In this document: piece by piece, positions 55,626 through 64,000 of the stretch
Layout of the letters: every line of letters starts with the position of its first letter
Numbering within the stretch: position 1 is the first letter of the stretch
DNA from: JAPPHA01 sp964291635
Lineage (GTDB): Bacteria; Pseudomonadota; Alphaproteobacteria; Rhodobacterales; Rhodobacteraceae
Direction: 5' to 3'
Length of the DNA: 64,000 bases
NCBI GenBank assembly: GCA_964291635.2
Contig: OZ219890.1
Coordinates: forward strand, 186,001-250,000
Notes under the pieces: generated by a model
Told to the model about the DNA's origin: nothing
Seen by the model: only the letters and a program-made list of their open reading frames with translations
Databases searched by the model: none
Made by a program: the position numbers and the translations under genes

Positions 55626-56930
55626 ATGATTCCACGTTATTCCCGGCCGGAAATGGCCGAAATCTGGTCGCCTCAATCAAAGTACAGGATCTGGTTCGAA
55701 ATCGAGGCTCATGCGTGTGACGCAATGGCGTCTCTCGGAATCATGCCGCCCGGACTCGCAAATGAGATCTGGAAGGTGAAAGAAACGAAGTTCGATGTTC
55801 AGCGTATCGAAGACATTGAGGCAGTGACCCGCCACGACGTCATTGCGTTCCTCACGTATTTGTCGGAACTCGTAGACGACGACGCATCACGCTTTCTCCA
55901 CCTCGGGATGACATCTTCGGACGTCCTTGACACATGTTTCAATGTCCAGTTGTCGCGCGCTTGCGACCTTCTGATCGCCGACGTTGAACGGCTGCTTGAG
56001 ACACTGAAGGAATCGGCTTACACCTACAAGTACGCAGTCTGCATCGGGCGATCGCACGGCGTCCACGCGGAACCCACAACGTTCGGGCTCAAGTTGGCTC
56101 TTGCCCACGCCGAAATGGCCAGAAACCTAGACAGGCTTCGATCAGCCCGCCACGAGGTTTCAGTTGGAGCGATTTCCGGTGCCGTCGGAACCTACGCGCA
56201 CGTCGAGCCGTCGATCGAACGACATGTTTGTGCTGCCATGAGGCTCCGGCAGGAAACCATTTCGACACAAGTCGTTCCGAGGGACAGGCATGCGGCGTAT
56301 TTCGCCGCTCTCGCGATCATTGCTTCGTCAATCGAGCGAATAGCAACCGAAATCCGCCATTTGCAACGAAGCGAGGTACGTGAGGTTGAAGAGGGTTTCA
56401 GGAAGGGGCAGAAGGGTTCGTCGGCCATGCCGCACAAGCGAAACCCCATCCACACGGAAAACCTTACCGGACTTGCAAGACTGGTCCGGATGTCAATTCA
56501 ACCCGCGCTGGAAAATGTTGCGTTGTGGCATGAACGGGATATTTCCCATTCCTCGGTCGAGAGAATCATCGGCCCGGATACGACGACTATCCTCGATTTC
56601 GCCCTGATTCGACTCGAAAACGTCGTCCGCAATCTCGTCGTCCATCCGGACCGAATGAAGGAGAACCTTGACCTTCTCAAGGGACTGACAAATTCCCAAC
56701 GAGTCATGCTTGCTCTTGTCGAAAGAGGCGTTGCACGTGACGACGCCTACGAAATCGTGCAACGCAACGCGATTAAGACTTGGGACGAGGACCTTGATTT
56801 TATTGATCTTCTGAAGAAAGACCCGGACGTCGCGCACGTTCTTTCCGAAACGGAGATCGAGGAACGCTTCGACGCGACCTTTCACTTGCGGCATGTCGAC
56901 AACATTTTTGAAAGGGTTTTTTCATCCTGA
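55626..56930 (+). CDS. purB: PurB, adenylosuccinate lyase
   Basis: A 434-residue enzyme acting twice in purine synthesis: releasing fumarate from SAICAR and from adenylosuccinate. LGMTSSDVLDT, RSHGVHAEP and the fumarase-superfamily signature GSSAMPHKRNP are intact. ATG 55626 is chosen because AGGGACAGGG lies just upstream and the conserved MIPRYSRPEMAEIW follows. The gene is convergent with the zeta subunit gene. Confidence 0.96.
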   Translation: MIPRYSRPEMAEIWSPQSKYRIWFEIEAHACDAMASLGIMPPGLANEIWKVKETKFDVQRIEDIEAVTRHDVIAFLTYLSELVDDDASRFLHLGMTSSDVLDTCFNVQLSRACDLLIADVERLLETLKESAYTYKYAVCIGRSHGVHAEPTTFGLKLALAHAEMARNLDRLRSARHEVSVGAISGAVGTYAHVEPSIERHVCAAMRLRQETISTQVVPRDRHAAYFAALAIIASSIERIATEIRHLQRSEVREVEEGFRKGQKGSSAMPHKRNPIHTENLTGLARLVRMSIQPALENVALWHERDISHSSVERIIGPDTTTILDFALIRLENVVRNLVVHPDRMKENLDLLKGLTNSQRVMLALVERGVARDDAYEIVQRNAIKTWDEDLDFIDLLKKDPDVAHVLSETEIEERFDATFHLRHVDNIFERVFSS

Positions 56931-57031
56931 TCTGGGACCGGTTTCGGGACACCTGGAATTGGCGGAATTCAGCGGTCGCAACAACCGGACACGCCCGGTT
57001 TACGGCGGGGCGTGACCCGGCATTGCAAAAC

Positions 57032-57346
57032 TCATTCCATTTCAAGGATTTCGTCTTTTGCCTCTTCGAGGAACTTCTCCATCGTGCTGCGCAGTTCCTT
57101 TTCACTGATGCGTGTGCCGAGATCGCTCGCAACCTTTCGATAGACATCCTCGTCGCCCGGTTCCTCGAAATCGGACCGGATCACATCACCTGCATAGCTT
57201 TCGGCGTCATCTCCGGTCTTGCCGAGCAAACCGGCCGCCCACAACCCGAGTTTCTTGTTCCGGCGGGCCTCGACTTTGAAACGCAGCGCTGCGTCGTGGG
57301 CAAATTTTGATTCAAATCCTTTTTTTCGTTCTTCAAGTGTGGTCAT
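57032..57346 (-). CDS. ATPase inhibitor zeta subunit (DUF1476)
   Basis: A 104-residue four-helix protein of the DUF1476 family, shown in Paracoccus denitrificans to be the zeta inhibitor of the F1Fo ATP synthase. The conserved start TTLEERKKGFESKFAHDAA and then RFKVEARRNKKLGLWAAGLL are clear. ATG 57346, with AGGGG upstream, begins at the family N-terminus. Its place between purB and purC is conserved in alphaproteobacteria. The inhibitory role is inferred from the family. Confidence 0.92.
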   Translation of the reverse strand: MTTLEERKKGFESKFAHDAALRFKVEARRNKKLGLWAAGLLGKTGDDAESYAGDVIRSDFEEPGDEDVYRKVASDLGTRISEKELRSTMEKFLEEAKDEILEME

Positions 57347-57733
57347 TGCCAACCCCTGTCCTGGCCCGTCCCCGAGCACCGATATTACAATTTGCCACCT
57401 CGATCGTCAGGCCCTTTTTCCAGACACCACGATCAGGCAGAACTCACCTTGTGACTACGAGCGAGGCCCGAAACCACCAGTTTGCCATATGGGTTCAATC
57501 CTCGCGATGATCAAGGGAATCCTCCGTTCCGCCATCGGTGCCTACCCGATATTCAATGTTGCGACTTCGGGCAACCATGCTCCGAAAGGAGTATGGTCGC
57601 GAGTCACCTGAACCTGGCCAATCGTTGCTTTGGTCCGTGAACTTCCTGTATCCCCTAGCTTGCCCAGATTGGCCGAATTCATTACAAACTGATCGTGTCT
57701 GACCAGTCTTGATCAAGGCAGGAGCGAGAACGC
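57347..57733. other. Divergent region between the zeta subunit gene and purC
   Basis: About 387 bp without a gene. No regulatory motif can be assigned with confidence. Confidence 0.45.
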
Positions 57734-58489
57734 ATGGCGCGCCGCAAAAAGATCTACGAGGGTAAAGCCAAAATCATGTTCGAGGGCCCTGAACCGGGCA
57801 CCATCGTTCAGTACTTCAAGGATGACACGACTGCATTCAATTCGAAAAAGCGGGATGTGATCGAGGGTAAGGGGGTCCTGAACAACCGGATTTCCGAACA
57901 CGTCATGGTGGGTCTCGATTCCGTCGGAATTCCGACGCATTTCATTCGCCGCCTCAACATGAGGGAGCAGCTTGTCCGTGCCGTCGAGATTATTCCCCTC
58001 GAAGTCGTGGTTCGCAACTACGCCGCCGGCACCTTGGCGAAACGGTTGGGAATCGAAGAAGGAACCCCCCTGCCCCGACCGATCGTCGAGTTCTGCTACA
58101 AGAATGACGATCTCGGCGACCCGCTTGTCGCAGAAGAGCATATCTACGCATTCAACTGGGCAAGTCAGCACGACGTGGAACACATGGTGACGCTTGCATT
58201 GCGCGTCAACGACTACATGTCAGGACTCCTTTTCGCCGTGGGAATCCGTCTGGTGGATTTCAAGATCGAGATCGGTCGGCAATATGATGGTGATTTTCAC
58301 CGCTTGATCGTGGCAGACGAGATCACCCCGGATTCCTGCCGTTTATGGGACATCGAATCGGGGACGAAACTGGACAAGGATGTCTTCCGCCTGGATCTGG
58401 GAAATCTGTCCGACGCGTATGCCGAAGTCGCGCGTCGACTCGATCTCTTGCCCGGCAACAATGCCATTATACCGCGACGCACCGGTTGA
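57734..58489 (+). CDS. purC: PurC, SAICAR synthase
   Basis: A 251-residue enzyme that joins aspartate to CAIR in purine synthesis. KIYEGKAKIMF at the N-terminus, EVVVRNYAAGTLAKR, and LVDFKIEIGR are the family signatures. purS follows after 26 bp. Confidence 0.96.
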   Translation: MARRKKIYEGKAKIMFEGPEPGTIVQYFKDDTTAFNSKKRDVIEGKGVLNNRISEHVMVGLDSVGIPTHFIRRLNMREQLVRAVEIIPLEVVVRNYAAGTLAKRLGIEEGTPLPRPIVEFCYKNDDLGDPLVAEEHIYAFNWASQHDVEHMVTLALRVNDYMSGLLFAVGIRLVDFKIEIGRQYDGDFHRLIVADEITPDSCRLWDIESGTKLDKDVFRLDLGNLSDAYAEVARRLDLLPGNNAIIPRRTG

Positions 58490-58515
58490 CGAATACTTGC
58501 GGAAGTTCAGCCCCG

Positions 58516-58755
58516 ATGAAGGTCCAGGTCTACGTAACCGTCAAAAAGGGAATTCTTGACCCGCAAGGAGAGGCCGTGCGTTCCGCGCTGGAACGCCTCG
58601 GGTACAACGGGATCAATGAAGTCCGGGTCGGAAAACTCATCGAGTTGGACCTCGAAACGGACGAAGCCAAGACGGCGAGACCAGCGGTTCATGCGATGTG
58701 TACCGAATTGCTGGCCAATTCCGTCATTGAAGATTTCGACATAAAGATTCCCTGA
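58516..58755 (+). CDS. purS: PurS, FGAM synthase accessory subunit
   Basis: A 79-residue protein of the PurS family, which bridges PurQ and PurL in the multi-subunit FGAM synthase. KVQVYVTVKKGILDPQGEAV and the VGKLIELDL stretch are typical. Its stop overlaps purQ as TGATG. Its presence means the small PurL type is expected, but purL is not in this window. Confidence 0.93.
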   Translation: MKVQVYVTVKKGILDPQGEAVRSALERLGYNGINEVRVGKLIELDLETDEAKTARPAVHAMCTELLANSVIEDFDIKIP

Positions 58756-59432
58756 TGCGGGCAGCCGTCATCCAGTTTCCCGGTTCAAACTGTGATCGGG
58801 ATCTCATGGTCGCCTTCCAGTGTGCGCCGGATGTGCGTTCAACCGTGGACCTCGTCTGGCACAAGGACAGTTGTCTGCCGTCGAAGCTCGACGTGATCGG
58901 AATTCCTGGCGGGTTCTCTTACGGCGACCACCTGCGGTGTGGAGCAATCGCTGCACACTCACCTATCATGAAGTCAGTCATTGAATTCGCCGGAAAAGGA
59001 GGATATATCATTGGTATATGCAACGGATTTCAAGTACTGACCGAAGCAGGGTTGTTACCCGGAACACTCATGAGGAACTCGGGCCTCAGATTTCTGTGCA
59101 AGGAAGTGGAGATCTCGGTTGAAACCACGGACTCCGCCTTTACCTGTCTGCTCGACCGGAATGAACACGTCAGGATGCCGATTGCTCATCACGACGGCAA
59201 CTACCGGGCGGACCGACAAACACTGAACCGCCTTGAAGATGAAGACCGAATCGCATTTCGATACGAGAACAATCCGAACGGTTCGCAGGACTCCATTGCG
59301 GGAGTCCTGTCACGGAATCGGCGAATCCTCGGCATCATGCCCCACCCGGAGCGGTGCGCCGATCCGATGACCGGTGGAACAGGGGGCTCGCGACTCTTCG
59401 AGGGTCTCGTTTCCAGTCTGGCGAAAGGTTGA
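58755..59432 (+). CDS. purQ: PurQ, FGAM synthase glutaminase subunit
   Basis: A 225-residue class I glutamine amidotransferase giving ammonia for FGAM formation. The nucleophile Cys89 is in GICNGFQVL, GGFSYGDHLRCG precedes it, and the catalytic His lies in MPHPERCAD. It overlaps purS by one base. In most alphaproteobacteria purL follows; here a sensor kinase gene follows after 239 bp. Confidence 0.95.
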   Translation: MRAAVIQFPGSNCDRDLMVAFQCAPDVRSTVDLVWHKDSCLPSKLDVIGIPGGFSYGDHLRCGAIAAHSPIMKSVIEFAGKGGYIIGICNGFQVLTEAGLLPGTLMRNSGLRFLCKEVEISVETTDSAFTCLLDRNEHVRMPIAHHDGNYRADRQTLNRLEDEDRIAFRYENNPNGSQDSIAGVLSRNRRILGIMPHPERCADPMTGGTGGSRLFEGLVSSLAKG

Positions 59433-59671
59433 GTCGCTTTTGGCGGCCGTAATCGGGGAGACGAACTGACGCAGGCGGAGAGTGAAGACCCGGTCAGGAC
59501 ATCAGTCATCGTGCATGCAATGAACGGTGACAGAAAAACAGTCGGCGGAACAATTCCGCGACCGTCAAGGTGCCAACCCACCTACCGCGCGATACAGGGT
59601 GAATGCGGGAAACGTCCGCTTTCATTGTCGTGTGCCGTTTTTAGTCCGACCGATATGTCAAGACTCGAAGC

Positions 59672-61423
59672 ATGAACGTCAGCAATAGCTTTCGCCGTGG
59701 CTGGAATTTCACCGGTGCACTGTGGACAATGCGTTTCGGGGTCCTGATTCTGATCCTGATTGCCGTGGGGTTCATCTGGTTGAGTAACCGGTACCTTTCC
59801 GACAGGTACATCCAGGCGGCACGGAATGAAATCGAGCACCAGCTTGCAGTCATCGGCGGTCAAATCGTCAGCGAACTCAATCGAATGTCGTTGGTACCAC
59901 TGCACCTTTCGCGGGACTCGAGTTTGATAGAAGACCTCGTCACCAAGTCTTTTGCGCGTACGTCGGTGAACCTTTTCGATCACCAGGAAACCGTCGGTTC
60001 GAAAAACCTCCATTTGCTGAACGACATCGGCCGCCTGGTCGCGACGACCGAACGTGAAAGATTGACGGAAGTGCACAGTGAAAGGGCGTTTTTCGTCAAT
60101 GCAGTTCGCTCTGACGATACAGTGTTCTCCAGCGAAATTCTTGAGGACCGGATTCAACGGCACTTTTACAGCCGACGCATTGAGCACGACGGGAAAACTG
60201 TTGGAGTCGTCGTGGTTGAAATCAACCTCGGATCGTTGTTCGAAACTCTTCCGGACCAGGAAGGGATCATTTTCGCCACAGACTCTTCGAGAACGATACT
60301 GTTTTCCACCGAAAGCAGATTCCACGGAAAGACAGAAAAGGAGGTTCTGACAGATACCACACAGGTTTCGAGAATTCGGCTGGCATTTCGCAAGGCGAGC
60401 GCGTTGCTTCAGGCTCCGGTCGACGTGCATTTCCGAGGGCAGTCGTTTGCCCGGGTTGCCTCGTCGATCCCCTTTCAGGGATGGAGGCTCGTCAAGTTTT
60501 CGGATTTCGCATCAGCCCGTGCCAAGATCAACCAGATCTTGGCCCTTGAAATCACCGTATTTGCGATACTGTTGTCGAGCCTGATCTTCTGGTTGTTGCA
60601 TCGGCAACAATTTCGTCTCAAGATCGAGTCTCGTGAACTCCGCCTTCTGAATGCCCGTCTCGAACAGGAAATCACCGAACGCAAACGCACGGAGAAGGAT
60701 CTGGAGCAGACTCGCCGGGACCTCGCGAAATCAGAGAAACTTGCGGCACTAGGCGAACTTTCTGCCGTTGTCGGTCACGAATTGAACCAACCTCTGTCAG
60801 CGATGCGCACGTACCTGGCAAGTTCCCGTACCCTGCTCGATCGGGACAACCCCAAGGACGCACTCGAAAAGATCGGTGAACTTGACGATCTCGTCATCCG
60901 AATGGCGAATATAATCGATCAGTTGAAGGCACATGCTCGCGAGAATACGGACAGATTGACCGAAATGGACCTTCGCGGTGCAATCGACTCCTCATTGGCA
61001 ATGATGACCGCAGAACTTGAGCAAACAGGAGTCAAGGTCACGACGGAGGTGCCGAAAGATCCTGTCATGGTAACCGGTGACCTGGTCTTGCTTGACCAGG
61101 TCATCGTCAACCTGATCAGGAATTCTCTTGATGCCATGGCCGATCTTGACGACAAACAACTTGAACTCAAGCTGAATGTCGACGATTCATTCGCAACGTT
61201 GACGGTGAAGGACAATGGTATCGGCCTCGAAGATCTGAACAAACCTTTCCTGCCGTTTTTCACCGCGAAATCCCAGGGCCTGGGCCTTGGATTGGCCATT
61301 TCCTCGGGGATCGCGAAAGACCTGGGTGGTCACCTGACGGCGGAGAACGAAACCCCTCAAGGCGCGGTTTTTCACTTCCGGTTGCCTGTAAACGATTCCA
61401 ACCAATCAATTTCCCCGGAGTAG
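59672..61423 (+). CDS. DctB-like membrane sensor histidine kinase
   Basis: A 583-residue histidine kinase of the DctB type. Membrane helices at about 20-42 and 290-310 enclose a periplasmic sensor region. A coiled coil (about 315-350) joins to the H-box VVGHELNQPLSAMRTY. The N-box (NLIRNSLDAM), DNGIGL and LGLGLAIS complete the kinase. DctB proteins sense C4-dicarboxylates. No dicarboxylate transporter is adjacent, so the signal is unknown. The response regulator starts 3 bp after its stop. Confidence 0.88.
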   Translation: MNVSNSFRRGWNFTGALWTMRFGVLILILIAVGFIWLSNRYLSDRYIQAARNEIEHQLAVIGGQIVSELNRMSLVPLHLSRDSSLIEDLVTKSFARTSVNLFDHQETVGSKNLHLLNDIGRLVATTERERLTEVHSERAFFVNAVRSDDTVFSSEILEDRIQRHFYSRRIEHDGKTVGVVVVEINLGSLFETLPDQEGIIFATDSSRTILFSTESRFHGKTEKEVLTDTTQVSRIRLAFRKASALLQAPVDVHFRGQSFARVASSIPFQGWRLVKFSDFASARAKINQILALEITVFAILLSSLIFWLLHRQQFRLKIESRELRLLNARLEQEITERKRTEKDLEQTRRDLAKSEKLAALGELSAVVGHELNQPLSAMRTYLASSRTLLDRDNPKDALEKIGELDDLVIRMANIIDQLKAHARENTDRLTEMDLRGAIDSSLAMMTAELEQTGVKVTTEVPKDPVMVTGDLVLLDQVIVNLIRNSLDAMADLDDKQLELKLNVDDSFATLTVKDNGIGLEDLNKPFLPFFTAKSQGLGLGLAISSGIAKDLGGHLTAENETPQGAVFHFRLPVNDSNQSISPE

Positions 61424-61426
61424 GCT

Positions 61427-62773
61427 ATGTCGGAACAGATGGAGGTAACGATCGTCGACGACAAATTCGACGTCAGGGAATCACTCCGGCAGTGGCTTGA
61501 ACTGTCGGGCTATATTCCAAGGACCTACGAGAGCGCTGAACAGGCTTTGCAGGACATTGACTCCGACTACCCCGGCATCGTGATTTCCGACGTCATGTTA
61601 CCTGGAATCGACGGCCTCGGTTTTCTCAGGCGCATTCAGATGATCGACCCCCAGTTGCCGGTGATCATGATAACCGGGTACGGCAAGGTCAAACTCGCAG
61701 TCGAGGCAATGCAGTTGGGCGCCTACGACTTCCTCGAAAAACCCTTCGACCCTGACCGAATGGCGGACCTTGCAAAGAGAGCATCCCAAGCGCGAAGCCT
61801 GACGCTTGAGAACCGGGCGCTCAGGCGGGAACTTTCCGGAATCGCGAACCTGCAGAACAGGTTGGTCGGCGAAAGTTCGGCAATGCGTCAGCTTCGGGAG
61901 GAAATCCTGGACGCCAGCCAGGCTGACGGCCACGTCCTGATCACGGGCGAAATTGGCACCGGAAAAAGCACGATTGCACGTGCGCTGCACGCATGCGGAC
62001 CACGTCAGGGCAAGCGGTTCATCGTCGTCAACTGCGACGCATTTGCCGAAGACGAACTTGGAAGACAGCTCTTTGGTCCCATGGATGAGGGGTTGCCGTT
62101 GATCGATCAGTCCCTCGGCGGGAATTTGTGCATGGAGGACTTCTTTGCCTTGTCGCCACCCTTGCAGGCTCGCCTGTTGCAACGGATCGAAGAAACGAAG
62201 TTCCGCGATCGCGCACCGTTCAGAATTATTGCCGTTTCCAACCAGCAATCCGAACAGGATTCCGCGAACTGGCCGATTCGTCAGGATCTGATAGATCGTG
62301 TTGCCAGAGTCAGGATCAATGTTCCGCCACTACGCGAAAGGTCCGAGGACATTCTTCCCCTGTTCAACCGATTTACGTGCATGTTTTCGGAAGATTATGG
62401 CTGTTTGCCGCCTACGGTTACGCCTGAAGACGCTGTATTGCTACTCAACTCCGACTTTCCCGGAAACGTCCGCCAACTGATTCAGGTAGCCGAGCGGGCA
62501 GTCTTGAGTAACCGTCGCGGGAACTTTTCGCTCGCGGAACTCCTGTCGCCCGGCGAGCCTTCGATCCCACACACGCATTCGAAGGGAGTCGGGTCACTCA
62601 GGCAACAACTCGACGCGTTCGAACATATGTTGATTGAGATTTCCATGAGGCAAAATAACGGGTCGGTCGCGGAGGTCGCGAAAGACTTGTCGATTCCCAG
62701 ACGGACATTGAATGACAAGCTGGCAAAATACAGGTTGAAACGATCCGATTACCAGGACAGGAGCGAGTCATGA
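61427..62773 (+). CDS. DctD-like response regulator lacking GAFTGA
   Basis: A 448-residue NtrC/DctD-family regulator. The receiver has phospho-Asp55 and Lys105 in EKPF. The AAA+ domain has Walker A GEIGTGKS at 174-181. A C-terminal Fis-type helix-turn-helix includes DLSIPRRTLNDKLAKY. Between LFG and GGNL, where GAFTGA should stand, only about 12 residues remain, and Walker B reads LCMED instead of LFLDE. It therefore probably cannot activate sigma-54 polymerase in the standard way. It pairs with the upstream kinase. Its end overlaps the convergent DUF1638 gene by 6 bp. Confidence 0.88.
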   Translation: MSEQMEVTIVDDKFDVRESLRQWLELSGYIPRTYESAEQALQDIDSDYPGIVISDVMLPGIDGLGFLRRIQMIDPQLPVIMITGYGKVKLAVEAMQLGAYDFLEKPFDPDRMADLAKRASQARSLTLENRALRRELSGIANLQNRLVGESSAMRQLREEILDASQADGHVLITGEIGTGKSTIARALHACGPRQGKRFIVVNCDAFAEDELGRQLFGPMDEGLPLIDQSLGGNLCMEDFFALSPPLQARLLQRIEETKFRDRAPFRIIAVSNQQSEQDSANWPIRQDLIDRVARVRINVPPLRERSEDILPLFNRFTCMFSEDYGCLPPTVTPEDAVLLLNSDFPGNVRQLIQVAERAVLSNRRGNFSLAELLSPGEPSIPHTHSKGVGSLRQQLDAFEHMLIEISMRQNNGSVAEVAKDLSIPRRTLNDKLAKYRLKRSDYQDRSES

Positions 62774-63454
62774 GTTCGCCAATTCCGGCCGTGCCGGGGG
62801 CTGCGTTCGCGTAACGAATTCTGAAAGCGAATTCTCCAGGTCCCCAAAACCGGTAAAACGATATTCGTAAACCAGGTCCAGGCGCACTGCACAGTCTCTC
62901 GCCTTTGCCTGCAGGTCCGCATCTTCCTTCTGCGACTGGTAGACCAGCTTTCTGTAATTTCCGAAATACTGGTCCCTCAGTTCCGGATGGCGGTCAAGGC
63001 CCAGTGGTTTCCAGACAAACGCATCGAATTGCCGCACCAGAAAGTCAGTCAGGTAAAAGGTCGACATCTCGTCTTCGGCACGTTCCAGAAACGCGTCGTT
63101 TCCTTCAAAGAAACTGTAGCAGTGCGGTCCGGCGATCATCCTGACGCCGAGTTCCTGGCATCGTTTTTCCAATCGACCACCTGTACCGCAGTCTGCATAC
63201 GCCACGAAAATATCATCGTAGGACTCTCCACCTTCCAGAACGGCAGACGCAACCGCGTCAGTGATGAGTTCCGGACGGAGATGAAGTTTGGCGGGAAGGC
63301 ACCTGAGCTCGATATGTGCCCATCCGTTTCGTTCGATCAACTCAAGGATTTCGCGCGCAAGCGCCCCACAGGCAATGACCAGGATCTGTCCAGCCTGGCC
63401 AGGCAATGAAATGGCCTCCGACCGAACAAGCGTAACGTCATCCGGTTCCATCAC
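62768..63454 (-). CDS. DUF1638 protein
   Basis: A 228-residue protein of the DUF1638 family. LVIACGALAREI, the AYADCGTGGRLE stretch and MIAGPHCYSFFEG with conserved Cys and His residues are visible and may bind a metal. Such proteins commonly lie next to corrinoid proteins and MttB-type methyltransferases. The corrinoid gene directly upstream overlaps it by 17 bp. Its function is not established; a role in corrinoid-dependent methyl transfer is inferred from context. Confidence 0.85.
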   Translation of the reverse strand: MMEPDDVTLVRSEAISLPGQAGQILVIACGALAREILELIERNGWAHIELRCLPAKLHLRPELITDAVASAVLEGGESYDDIFVAYADCGTGGRLEKRCQELGVRMIAGPHCYSFFEGNDAFLERAEDEMSTFYLTDFLVRQFDAFVWKPLGLDRHPELRDQYFGNYRKLVYQSQKEDADLQAKARDCAVRLDLVYEYRFTGFGDLENSLSEFVTRTQPPARPELANS

Positions 63455-64000
63455 TCTTCACGGCAGCCATCAATTGATTGTGCTTTCTGGCCATGAATTC
63501 TTTCGCGGTCTCGACTGCGACGGCGGCGTCCCTGCAATAAGCATCTGCACCAATCGCTTTGCCGAACTCCTCGTTCAGCGGCGCACCTCCGACCAGCACG
63601 ACGTAATCGTCTCTCATGCCTTTTTCGACCATCGTATCGATGACCACCTTCATGTACGGCATGGTCGTCGTCAGCAGGGCCGACATTCCCAAGATGTCGA
63701 CTTCGCCGGCTTCCAGCGCCTCAATGTAGTTTTCCACCGGGTTATTGATTCCAAGGTCCTGAACTTCAAACCCCGCGCCCTCCATCATCATGGTCACGAG
63801 ATTTTTCCCGATATCGTGGATGTCGCCCTTGACGGTTCCAATGACCATCCTTCCGACGCGCGGGGCGCCGGTCTCCGCCAAAAGTGGCTTGAGGATAGCC
63901 ATTCCCGCTTTCATCGCATTGGCCGCCAACAGGACTTCAGGGACGAACAGTACCCCGTCACGAAAATCTATCCCGACGATTCTCATGCCTTCGACGAGTG
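63438..64000 (-). CDS. Methyltransferase cognate corrinoid protein (5' end beyond window)
   Basis: The B12-binding part of a methyltransferase cognate corrinoid protein (MtbC/MttC-like). The cobalt-ligating motif is GDIHDIGK, and SALLTTTM and the GGAPLN segment complete the fold. The frame stays open to the right edge (LVEGMRIVGIDF), so the N-terminal helical cap is only partly present and the start lies outside. Such proteins carry a methyl group from methylamines or betaine to a second methyltransferase. It overlaps the DUF1638 gene. Confidence 0.92.
   Translation of the reverse strand, partial: LVEGMRIVGIDFRDGVLFVPEVLLAANAMKAGMAILKPLLAETGAPRVGRMVIGTVKGDIHDIGKNLVTMMMEGAGFEVQDLGINNPVENYIEALEAGEVDILGMSALLTTTMPYMKVVIDTMVEKGMRDDYVVLVGGAPLNEEFGKAIGADAYCRDAAVAVETAKEFMARKHNQLMAAVKSDGTG

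Overview
The window comes from an alphaproteobacterium with a fairly high GC content. The evidence is gene order. It carries ntrB-ntrC-ntrY-ntrX beside a fused ispDF, the block pyrH-frr-uppS-cdsA-dxr-rseP-bamA-ompH-fabZ-lpxA-lpxI-lpxB, the pair lipA/ratA(coq10-like), and purB-DUF1476-purC-purS-purQ. Betaine uptake genes and a corrinoid protein with a DUF1638 partner suggest use of methylated amines. I cannot name a genus; a marine or host-associated Rhodospirillales-like lineage is only a guess. No rRNA, tRNA or CRISPR array was found.

Layout. 1-5543 (minus): nitrogen two-component systems ntrBC and ntrYX, with ntrX cut by the window edge. 6173-8605 (plus): ispDF, pgpA and a pncC/cinA-type amidase. 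8776-11265: a broken LacI-type regulator interrupted by a TnpB element that has inverted terminal repeats and a target duplication. 11969-15663: amtB, ratA, hpt and lipA. 16399-23089: an apparent envelope export module (RND/MMPL exporter, MpaB-like oxygenase, outer membrane beta-barrel, LolA-like protein). 23202-26390: a small conserved protein and glnE. 26666-39612 (minus): a long envelope, isoprenoid and translation block, lacking lpxD. 39919-41623: miaA and a Phd/VapC toxin-antitoxin pair. 42409-47847: a peptide-type ABC importer. 47962-50992: a glycine betaine-type ABC importer. 51567-52132: a decayed higBA pair. 52490-55140: a NitT/TauT-type ABC importer. 55626-59432: purine synthesis genes and the ATPase zeta inhibitor. 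59672-62773: a DctB/DctD-like pair. 62768-64000: DUF1638 protein and a corrinoid protein, cut by the right edge.

How it fits together. NtrBC/NtrYX, AmtB and GlnE are parts of nitrogen control. NtrC and the DctD-like regulator have both lost the GAFTGA loop that contacts sigma-54, and amtB has a good sigma-70 promoter, so a sigma-70-based nitrogen response is plausible here. The most unusual object is the 1.45 kb TnpB element at about 8826-10272. Its two ends are long imperfect inverted copies of the tnpB 3' end, and it is flanked by AACGATAAG repeats. Removing it restores the lacI reading frame, although lacI has since gained three further single-base frameshifts.
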